From NCBI GenBank assembly GCA_947069175.1, contig CAMTDV010000017.1:54771137-54835136 (forward strand): a DNA stretch of 64,000 nucleotides, given 5' to 3'. The number at the start of each line of letters is the position of its first letter. Position 1 is the first letter of the stretch. Shown here piece by piece: positions 55,770-64,000 of the stretch. The translations under genes were made by a program, and so were the position numbers. The DNA comes from Scalesia atractyloides. Lineage: Eukaryota > Streptophyta > Magnoliopsida > Asterales > Asteraceae. The notes below the pieces were generated by a model. The model was not told where the DNA came from and searched no databases. It worked only from the letters and a program-made list of their open reading frames with translations.

Positions 55770-55843
55770 TTGTGTGTGTGGTACAGTGGTGTTGTGAGTG
55801 TGTGACCATGTGGGGGAACACGGGTTCGATTCCGGTTACCCCT
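55770..55843 (+). repeat. tRNA-like module 4 in H's LTR, opposite strand
   Basis: On the + strand GTGGTACAGTGG resembles box A, and CACGGGTTCGATTCCGG about 40 nt later is a full box-B match with a partial T-stem. Acceptor ends do not pair. It is in the opposite direction to modules 1-3. Confidence 0.55.
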
Positions 55844-56046
55844 CTTTTATTTTTAGTATTTTGTTATTTAAAATTTTAATTATTTTTCCTTTACTGATTA
55901 TTAATTTAAGTATGTATTTTATTTATAAATATAGGTTATAAATTAAATAAATCAATTAATACTAATAAAAGCATAATGAACATTAAATAATTTACTTGAA
56001 TCTCAAATGGAGGGGTTCTTGAAACCCGTTTTACACGAATATTACA

Positions 56047-56908
56047 GTATCCCCTACTTTTAGAAATTTCGTCCCGAAATTTAAATTGTAGATATATCTG
56101 GGGAAGAGATGCGGATATTTCTCACGCGTTCTCAGGTGAACTCAGGTTCTCGTTTTTAACTCCCAACGCACTCTAACTAGAATCTGAATATCTCTTAGCA
56201 GAAAAGAGAGGTGTGATGTTTTGGATTTTTGATTGAGGCGGTAACGTTCCTAGTAAGGGTTGAATACCCTGCTACAGGAATCGCTTTTTGATGCCTAAGA
56301 TGAAAAGCGTTGATACATAGAGTTGATTGACTGGATATGATCTTATGCATAAGAGTTTGAGAGAATTGATGCGTTGAAAAGATAAGGTTATATCAAAACA
56401 AAAACTTCAACTATGTCAATATTAAAACCTACACGGAACTTCTCATAACCGCCTGATAATGCTTTTGGTCCTTTGACAAGAATACTTATATATAGGAAGT
56501 ACCAGGGGCGTATCCACCATATTCTTGTCAAATTTTCATTGGCTTTGTCAGTAAGTTATGATTAGTTCTATGTGACTCTAAAACATAAACAAACACAACA
56601 ACCAAAGCTTGAGTCTCAAATCTGAAAGGATACATGACTGAATGACGACAATACCTCTCTCGATTGCTATGATGAAGGGGTCAGTCTATGAAAAAGTGAG
56701 ACACGACCCAACCTCGAGATACGTCGTGATGTATGATGATATGAAAATTAAATCAATGAGTAAAGATATGAAATAAAACAGTAACTTCAACTTGCATTAA
56801 AATCCTTGGATACATAAATTCCCAAATTATAACAGGGATACACAAAGATTAAGAAAACATTAAGAACTAGACGGTTGGAGTTGAGTCTTGACTCTTGGTG
56901 ATGGAAGG
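56047..56908 (-). other. Polypurine tract and 3' non-coding region of element H
   Basis: The polypurine tract AAAGTAGGGGATAC (56047-56060, minus strand) adjoins the LTR. The rest is non-coding up to the gag stop and includes the stem-loop at 56472-56532. Confidence 0.7.
56472..56532 (-). ncRNA. Conserved stem-loop in the 3' non-coding region of H
   Basis: A perfect 13-bp inverted repeat (TTTGACAAGAATA / TATTCTTGTCAAA) closes a 35-nt loop. In gag sense the loop starts TGGTGGATACGCC and continues CTGGTACTTCCTATATA, matching F's loop at all but one position. F's arms are different (CAATGTAATAAGG). Position is the same in both: after gag, some 430-480 bp before the polypurine tract. Confidence 0.72.
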
Positions 56909-57985
56909 CTAGTTGGGTTGTTCGTTTGGGCTGTTATTATCTTCAACAGGATTGGCGTTGATGTTGTAAGCTCTTCCTCTTGCTGGAGGTAGTGCTGGGT
57001 TTTCTTGATTTGCTTGGTTAACTAGGTTTGCTTGAGCTTGGGCGTTTATGATGTTAACCAATCGAGGGCACGTGTTTCTAAAATGGGTAGGGTCCCCACA
57101 ATTAAAGCAAGCTCGAACATGTGGAACCATGGGGTATTGGGGTTGTTGATATGATTGGATCGTGTTTTGGGTAGGGGTGAAGCTTGGTTTTGAGGGGTAC
57201 GACAAGTTTTGCTCAAATGACCATAACGCCCACAATTAGCACACAGTCGACAAGGTATGGTAGATGGATGGTGATAAAAACAGGTGTTACATTGAGGGTG
57301 AGGTCCAATGTAAGGTTACTTATTTGGGTAAGTAGAGTTGGGTGCTACTTGAGTGATTGGGATAGCTTGGAGGGGTACGGCTTGTGGAGCTGGTTGATTG
57401 CCTTGGGTGACAGCAAAATTTTTCCCATCCCGTTTTCTCTTAGAAGTGGGTTGAGAAGAGGATTTGGTCTAGGTTGGGTTTGAGGTTTCGTTTGATGCTT
57501 TATCCTTCTTCTCCCTTGAAGTCTTCATTCCATATGTGGTTTTCGGTGAGCTCTGTAGCTAACTCCATTGCTGCTTCCAAAGTTGCATGTGTGGTACTTA
57601 TTACAGGGTCTTGAATTTTTGAAGGAAGACCTCGAATGTAGTGCTCGATCAAACGGTAGAGGGGAGTGAACAAGTTGAGGACCATATGATTCAACTCAAG
57701 GAATCTGTTGTTGTATGTGGTGTGGTCGCCCTCCTTTTGTTTCAAAGAGTAGAACTCATCTTCTAATTTCTTGATTTCGCTTCTTGGACAGAAACGTCTT
57801 GTCATGATCTCCCTCAACTCTTCCCAAGTCAAAGTCATAGCATCCTCAGCACCTCGCTTACCCTTCTCTGTATTCCACCATGTAAGTGCTACTCCGAACA
57901 AACGACCGGTAGCATATCGCACCTTGCGATCATCGGGGCAGTCGCAATTGAGAAAAGTGTTTTCCATCTCCTCAATTAGCTCAAA
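56909..57985 (-). pseudogene. gag of element H, lacking its N-terminus
   Basis: The capsid domain starts abruptly at MENTFLNCDCPDDRKV and continues GVALTWWNTEK, TWEELREIMTRRFCPRSEIK, LEDEFYSLKQKEGDHTTYN and HYIRGLPSKIQD. After a stop near 57500 and frameshifts, zinc knuckles CNTCFYHHPSTIPC, CANCGRYGHLSKTC and CFNCGDPTHFRNTC follow in the same arrangement as in F. It ends with an Asn-rich tail at 56909, with no pol behind it. The first codons of this reading frame (up to 58093) come from element G. Confidence 0.83.
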
Positions 57986-60455
57986 CATAGAGTCGTTCAT
58001 GTAAGCATCAACAGAAATATTTTCATTATCAAATAAAGTTGCTACATATTCAAACCCTTCCTTCTCTAACTCATCAAACGTTTCATCTAGCAACTCGTCA
58101 ATCTCTTTCCTTATCTCCCTATCAACAATTGCCTTTCTCTCGTCATTGATTCCAGAATACCTTCTCCTTGAATCACAAACCTCTTGCTTACATCAATGGT
58201 AGGATCATAAACTACCAACTCAGAAGATGCTGGCACGGATTCAGCTTCCGGCGCAGACTGTTCGATCAAAGGAGCCATTGATGAGGTAGCTTTATATACT
58301 GGCATATCAACAATCTTTTCTTTCCTTCGACCTTCAGCATCAGATAAGGCTTTGGAAGCTCGTTCCCTTTCTGCAACCTTTTGTCTAGCTTCCTCTCTTT
58401 CAATTTTCTCAATCTCATCAGTGAGAGAGATACCTAGAGTACGAACCAAAATCTTCTTCATAAGTTCCACCTGTCTGTTATTCGACTCACGTTCGGCTTC
58501 ATACTCTTCCATCTTTTTGATAATCCTCTGGTTCTCTGTCTCGTAACTATTCAGAGTTGCCTTTAAAACCTCCCTCTCATTCTCCAGAACTTTGATTCTC
58601 TCTTCATAATCATCAACTTTCTGGGAAGCCTAGAAGTATCTTTCACTATCATCAGTCACCAATCTCAGAATCTCTCTGATGCTTTCCCTATCAGACTCAA
58701 AGATCTTTATCTTCTCATCAGCAGACTTCAATTTTTCTTCCAACTCATTGAGCATTCCAACATAAACGTCATCAGCTGTGAGCCTATCTCCCCCTGGAAT
58801 ACTACCCATCTCAAAGAAATAGTCATCAAAAGTTGTGTCAATTGGAGGATCTGGTTGTGTTGGATGAGCAAATGATGTCGCTTGCGCTTGAGATATAATA
58901 GGAGGAGATGGAATAGGAACCTCTGTAGATGTGAACTATGGAGGAGGAGAACTGATTTGAGGATTAACAACTGGTGGAGGAGAAGAAATACGAGTCTCTG
59001 TATCAACCTTCTGAGAAGGAGGAGATGGGGGGCGTTCAGAAGATGTTTCTGCAGTTGGGGCAACTGGAGCTTCGGAAGGTTTTATCCTTAGCTTAATCCG
59101 AAGCTTTCTAGTAGTTTTCTTCTTTGCATGCTTGACGATTGAAATATCTTCTTCAGCCTCAGATGGCTCATATGTAGTATCGTCATCCCCTGTAGCCTTA
59201 CGCTTTTTCTTCTCAGCCAATTCTTTTTCTCTTTGTTTCCTCTCTTGCTCTTTTTCTCTTTTCTCCTTCTCTTCTATCCTCAGAATACATCAGAATGATG
59301 GCCCTTCATCATCGCCACCACCTGCTTCTTTTTCAACTCCGACCATTCTCTCGATGTCTGTAGTCGTTTGTTCCAACGTTTCTTCAACCTGGACTGGTTC
59401 AGCTTGTTGCACAGTCTCTACTACATTCACCTGCTCGACATTTGTTTCATCTATCAACCATGTGCTAACACTGGCTTGTTTTCTCTGGCGTTTAGGTGCA
59501 GAAGAGGAAGTTTATGTAGATGTCTTTCTTTTTGAAGCAGCACCACCTTTCTTCTTTCCATAGTGACCTTTCTCACCGTCAACCTTAATAAACCACTGAC
59601 TTCTCTTTTCAACAAAATCTTCCATCATACTTGCATCTTCGCTTTCGTCACCACTCCCTTCATTTCTCCATTTTCCTTCAGGAGGAGCAACGTAATCAAC
59701 TTTAACAACCGTTCCAAAAACTGGTTTGAATGCAGGAACCTTTCCCTTTTGCGGTAGTTGCTGATATTGTGTAGATCAGAAGCAGTCATGTGCTCTAACT
59801 CCAAAATGTCATCCTTTTTCTTCTCGAGATTAAGATGTAAATGATCGAGAATCATCTGTACAAAATTTGGATACTGCAAAAATCTACCCTTCCCCAAGTT
59901 CATCACCATCTGGTCAAAAATCATCCTACTGAAGTTGTAGGGCTTGTTTAATATCACTGCCACCATCATACACATGTGGTAGTCTACTAAATCATCCCAG
60001 TCCCCTTTCCTGGGGCTTAATGAATGTGTAATGCAGCGGGCAAGAAATCTGTACGGTAAGCCCAACTGATTGATCTTGTATGGAGCAGAGTTCACATATC
60101 CGTTGTATCCCATGCGGTAAAAACAGCCTTTGATAAACTTCTCTGTATACCCAGTCGGAAAGTCACTTTCATCTCTAAAATGTAGCACTGAGCGGATCAG
60201 ATCTTCTGTGATCGTAATTTCGACATCTTGATCCCCAATCTTAACTACTGAAATAATAGCCATCCCATCAGCTCTTAAAACTGTTACGCCCCAAAATCTA
60301 TCAACGTGTGAGGCATAAACATCATGATGATGTGTAAGGGCATGATAAACCGGCAGTTTCTCCAGAAAGTCTATGTATTGCGAGAACGGAGCAAATTCTG
60401 GTACTTCCTTGTCAATCAAGCAGCAGGATTTGTGGATTGGTTGGAACTCATACAT
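57986..60455 (-). pseudogene. Extra 3' ORF of element G, N-terminal part
   Basis: It starts MYEFQPIHKSCCLIDKEVPE. Residues 1-200 form a globular domain (FAPFSQYIDFLEKLPVYHAL, VEITITEDLIRSVLHFRDES, LPYRFLARCITHSLSPRKGD) of the kind annotated as putative plant transposon protein in plant genomes. A Lys/Glu-rich part (AEKKKRKATGDDDTTYEPSE) and a Ser/Pro-rich stretch follow. Then comes a coiled coil (ENEREVLKATLNSYETENQR, IEREEARQKVAERERASK), and an acidic segment into which H inserted (DAYMNDSMFELIEE). A frameshift and a few stops (near 59620, 59515, 59290, 58937, 58630, 58110) break it. Role unknown. Confidence 0.72.
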
Positions 60456-60863
60456 GGTTTTCGGTGAAACAGATAGATGTGAAAAAGTTAGAAAAATTTT
60501 TCACAATTACAAATTTTCTATAAATTTTCGTACGAAAATTTTTAGTATACAATCTTAGCATAATTTTCGTGCGAAAATTATCAAGACAGAAACTAGCTTC
60601 TTTCCTTTATGAATTTTCGTGCAAAAATCCCATACTTCCTTGTCAATCAAGCAGCAGGATTTGTGGATTGGTTGGAACTCATACACGGTTTTCGGTGAAA
60701 CAGATAGATGTGAAAAAGTTAGAAAAAATTTTCACAATTACAAATTTCTATAAATTTTCGTACGAAAATTTTTAGTATACAATCTTAGCATAATTTTCGT
60801 GCGAAAATTATCAAGACAGAAACTAGCTTCTTTCCATTATGAAATTTCGTGCAAAAATCCCAA
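60402..60863 (-). repeat. 231-bp tandem duplication over the start of G's extra ORF
   Basis: 60402-60632 and 60633-60863 are about 97% identical. The unit includes the first 18 codons of the ORF and upstream sequence with two palindromes. In the upstream copy the ATG is changed to GTG. Confidence 0.92.
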
Positions 60864-62750
60864 ATTTCTGTGCGAAAATCTTTGTCCTCTCCAACAGTTT
60901 GTACATTTTCAATCCGACTCAAAACGCTTGCAATTTTTGACTTTTTCAAGAAATCGAAACGGTAAACTTTAGTTAAACTTGCCGATATTAACATTTTAGG
61001 GTTCAATTTTATGTTTTACCGGCTAGTTTATCCTAGATCTACGTTTTTGTCCGTTTAAGGTCCGACAAGTCCAATTTTGACGGTTCAATCTCGGTGAATA
61101 CCTTAGCCATTACAAGAGGTGTGTAAATCAACCTCTCTAATGTGTCAACAACGTCGTAAAGTGAGTGTATCAAGTGATAGAGCTCAAATGCCTTGAGAGA
61201 CTCCGCACCAAATTACTTAAAAGTTTTCGTGCAGAATGATTCTCAGCTCTCTCTTATATTTAGGCCACATGATTTTCGCACGAAAATTTGGCCTGTGATG
61301 TTTAGCCATATTTTCATGCGGAAATATCAATTTTCGTGCGAAAATTCTTGCCTTTTTGAAATTTTCTCAATTTTCCAACTTTTTCGATTGTTTTTCAATT
61401 TTAATTATCCACACAGTTGTCCAAGTCCAAGTTATTGACCTCGGTTGACCACTTTTTGACCAAAACTGATATTATTTTAAGATTTTAAGTTTCAAATTAA
61501 TGAACTTTTTCAACGTTTCAAATTAGACTTAGTTTCCATATTAGCTCCCAGCCCGAAATTCAAACGCTTTTCCTCAGCATTCTGTCACTTTTAACTTTGA
61601 AGATCTGTTTTCCATCACTGGTAGTCAGAAAATAAAGTAGAAACGGAAAATCTTTTTGTATTTTTGAATACTTCTAAATTAACCATTCTTAAAGCAGTAT
61701 GTACACACATATTTACAGACATATTTTGCGAGTTTATGTTAGAGGATCATATCAGTTTATTGAGACAGATTACCAGCACCGTTGCTCTAGATAAAACTTT
61801 AAGTTCTTGAACCGATTTTCTTCAGATTGTCGGTATACTAATCCGCTTAAACCTCTACACATTTCTCAACTGCTTCAAGATATGTTAAATAAATTTTAGC
61901 AACATGGCCTAATCTGTGTTTCCCACCTCAGAATATACTCTCGCATCGAGATTCCCTAGATTTCATCTCACAGGTGTATATCTAACTGATATCTGTATAG
62001 GGGTGAAATGCGAAACCTTGAGAGCTTAGGTTAGTACTTCCGTACAGAGAAAGAGGTGAAGGCTAGACTTTAGGTGGTGTTCCTCTTGGGAATCTTTTTA
62101 ATTTATGTACTGCAGAATGTCGTATCTTTTTATGACATTTTTCTTCATTTTTATGCAGCTTTGGGGGATGAATAATGCGAAAGTATTATACAAGTTCTAG
62201 GCCATTGCTGACGCAAAATCAGAAGAACTCGTATAATACCCCAGATATTAACTAAATATAAAGACCTAGTATATCAGAATCTGGCATTCTCTCAAACGAA
62301 ATTTCGGGGTACCAAGCCCATATATCCGAGAGATGTTAAGCCACAGATTTACCAGTTTATCTTTTAGGTTATATCCTGAAAGCAGTTTACTGAACGTGCG
62401 AAGCCTACCGACATATCCTTAGAAAGACCTGTTTAGACGCCTTTAAACACTACATTTCTTTAGCGTATTGTAATGGTCTACTGATGTACTATCATCTCCT
62501 CTTATACACAAAACTCTTTTTTGGGATTTTTTTAATGTTTTTGTATTTCTCATGAATTTTTTCAATGTTTTTTTATTTTTCACGAATTTTCTCAATGTTT
62601 CTGTATTTTTCACAACTTTTTCTCCCCCAAAAAATAAAAAACATATTTTTGGATTTGTGGTTTTAAAGAAAGCATGTAAACTATTTACAGAAAAACTTTT
62701 GACTTACCAGTGAGGATCACATCTCAACATCGTCATCCTCGAATTTAACC
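60864..62750. other. Spacer between pol and the extra ORF of G
   Basis: Non-coding. It contains TTTTCGNNCGAAAA palindromes (61273, 61331), and three 30-bp units of the type GAATTTTCTCAATGTTTCTG TATTTTTCAC at about 62527-62614. No supported ORF. Confidence 0.65.
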
Positions 62751-64000
62751 TCATAAATATCCCCTGATGACAGATTCTTTAAACCATTTAATTTGAAAGA
62801 TTCGAAATCTTGCTCTATCAAAAGCTTTGGTATAAAAATCTGCCTTTTGGTCATCAGTGTGGATTTTCTCAATTCGTATCAACTTTTTCTCGTGACAGTC
62901 ACGGATAAAGTGATATCGAATCTCGATATGTTTAGTGCATGAGTGTTGACAAGGATTGACCGTGATATCAATGGCCGCCTTGTTATCTACGAAAATGGGC
63001 GTATCAAGAAACTCCAGACCGTAGTCTCTCATCTGTTGTTGTATCCACAGTATTTGGGAACAACAACAGGATGCTGAAACATATTCAGCTTCGCAAGTAG
63101 AGAGAGCGACCGCGGTCTGTTTCTTGCACTGCCATGTTACCAAACGAGTTCCGAAGAACTGGCAGTCGGCTGTTGTAGATTTAGTGTTCTGCTTGCAGCA
63201 ACCAAAATTAGAGTCAGAGTAACCCGCAAGGTTGAAATCGTCGTGACGTGGATACCACAAGCCGGTGCTCGGGCATCCTTTCAAATAGCGCATGATCCTT
63301 TTGACGATCAACAGATGTGATTCCTTCGGACTTGACTGATATCTAGCGAGAAGCAGTGAGATACATCAAGGATCCAACAATGGAGCGATATAAAGTTTCA
63401 TCAACATTTTCTCCATACTTGTCTGGACAAATGCCGTGGTTTGTGGCTAAAGGGGTAGAGGCGGGTTTAGTTCCTGTCATGTCGAATTTCTCCAACACGT
63501 CATGAACATACTTCGTCTGGTGAATGAAAATACCGTCTGGCAGTTGTTCAACCTGAAGCCCCAAAAAGAATTTCATCTCTCCCATAGCGCTCATTTCGAA
63601 TTTTTCTTTCATGACTTTCTCGAAGTCTTTGCACAGCTGTTCATTTGTCGATCCGAAGATGATATCGTCCATGTAGATTTGCACAATAATCAGATGTCCA
63701 TCTACTTCCTTGGTAAAGAGAGTGTTGTCTACTGTTCCTCTGGTGAACTGGTTAGCCAGAAGGTGCTTGGAAAGCGTCTCGTACCAGGCTCTCGAGGCCT
63801 AGTGTAAACCATAAAGAGCTTTGTTCAGCAAGTAGACCTTGTCTTTGTGAATCGGATCGACAAACCCCGGTGGTTGGCCGACATATACCTCCTCTTTTAC
63901 CTTACCGTATAGGAAAGCAGAATCTACATCTAATTGGTACACTTTGAAACCTTTCCATGAGGCGAACGACAGGAAAATGCGGATAGCTTCTAGATGTGCG
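62751..64000 (-). pseudogene. Copia pol (RT and RNase H), element G, 3' part
   Basis: Minus strand from the window edge: YQLDVDSAFLYGKVKEEVYV, QPPGFVDP, VYLLNKALYGLH (then TAG at 63801-63799 in place of the usual Gln), ASRAWYETL, and the catalytic IYMDDIIFGST near 63675. Then GEMKFFLGLQV and the end of RT (SIVGSLMYLTASR). A frameshift near 63340 leads into RNase H: LAGYSDSNFGCC (D), STCEAEYVSAS (E), FVDNKAAI (D), TDDQKADFYTKAFD (D). It ends at 62751. One stop and one frameshift only, so comparatively young. Integrase, protease and gag lie beyond the window. Confidence 0.9.

Larger units (their letters stand above)
53774..56046 (-). repeat. 3' LTR of element H
   Basis: On the minus strand it starts TGTAATATTCGTG straight after the polypurine tract and ends GGGTCAGGGTGTGAC near 53774. 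The last bases (CTGG instead of CA) are uncertain. It is AT-rich, non-coding, and contains the tRNA-like modules at 54795-55201 and 55770-55843. Confidence 0.75.
53774..57985 (-). mobile_element. Element H: gag-only Gypsy element, minus strand, 5' end missing, nested in G
   Basis: Read leftwards: gag from mid-capsid (57985) to its stop (56909), about 860 bp non-coding with a hairpin, a polypurine tract, and a 2.3-kb 3' LTR (56046-53774). No pol. There is no 5' LTR, leader or gag N-terminus: the reading runs straight from G's ORF into H's capsid domain. Same type as element F. Confidence 0.8.
51874..64000 (-). mobile_element. Element G: SIRE-like Ty1-Copia element, minus strand, runs off the right edge
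   Basis: Read leftwards: RT and RNase H of a Copia polyprotein (64000-62751), a 2-kb spacer, a long additional ORF (60455 to about 52387, interrupted by element H), a polypurine tract and the 3' LTR (52304-51874). RT before RNase H with no integrase after it is Copia order; a large extra ORF after pol is a mark of the SIRE branch. It inserted into F's 3' LTR. The 5' part lies beyond the window. Confidence 0.85.

Noticed and set aside
59625..60455. Host gene for a 276-residue globular protein
   Set aside because: It sits between Copia pol and its polypurine tract/LTR on the same strand and continues into the Lys/Glu and coiled-coil parts of a SIRE-type extra ORF.
60525..60807. CRISPR-like array (repeated palindromes)
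   Set aside because: Spacing comes from one 231-bp tandem duplication, there are no uniform spacers, and the context is a plant retrotransposon.

Overview
This window contains no recognisable host gene. It is a block of plant nuclear DNA built almost wholly from LTR retrotransposons inserted into one another. The families seen (Tat/Retand-type Gypsy, a chromodomain Gypsy with initiator-Met PBS and an extra ORF before gag, a SIRE-like Copia with a long 3' ORF, and gag-only Gypsy elements) and the dense nesting suggest a large-genome eudicot. I think Asteraceae is most likely, but that is inference from remembered family resemblance, not a search.

Left stack (1-36094): Element D, a chromodomain Gypsy, is the base. 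Its 5' LTR was hit by element A (Tat/Retand Gypsy, 1-20559; the window starts about six bases inside A's 5' LTR). A's gag was hit in turn by a sister element B (1342-11276, both LTRs present, near-match 5-bp target duplication). D's gag/pol is also interrupted by a 3.7-kb antisense LTR with no coding content (26381-30060). D's 3' LTR ends at 36094. A and B each carry gag, protease, RT, two RNase H domains and integrase on the + strand. Between pol and the 3' LTR each also carries a spliced-looking four-exon gene on the opposite strand, with the same intron positions and phases in both copies.

Middle (36095-39585): an unidentified decayed ORF. Its first 250 bp recur directly after D's 5' LTR, where the PBS should be. 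It is followed by about 1.5 kb with nothing recognised and by a truncated antisense LTR.

Right stack (39586-64000): Element E (same family type as D, with two tandem miniature LTRs) is interrupted in gag by element F, a gag-only element with 3.2-kb LTRs. F's 3' LTR is cut by element G (SIRE-like Copia, minus strand, running off the right edge). G's 3' ORF is in turn interrupted by element H, a second gag-only element on the minus strand that has lost its 5' end.

Most notable: F and H, in different hosts and orientations, share a 35-nt loop that is nearly identical, while their 13-bp (or longer) closing stems are unrelated in sequence but each self-complementary. That is the signature expected of a conserved RNA hairpin. 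Other points of interest are a roughly 166-bp tandem array of tRNA-like modules inside H's LTR, palindrome families confined to G, and hairpin minisatellites in F's LTR. Every coding region of useful length carries frameshifts or stops, so all the elements look inactive. Domain boundaries were placed by eye.
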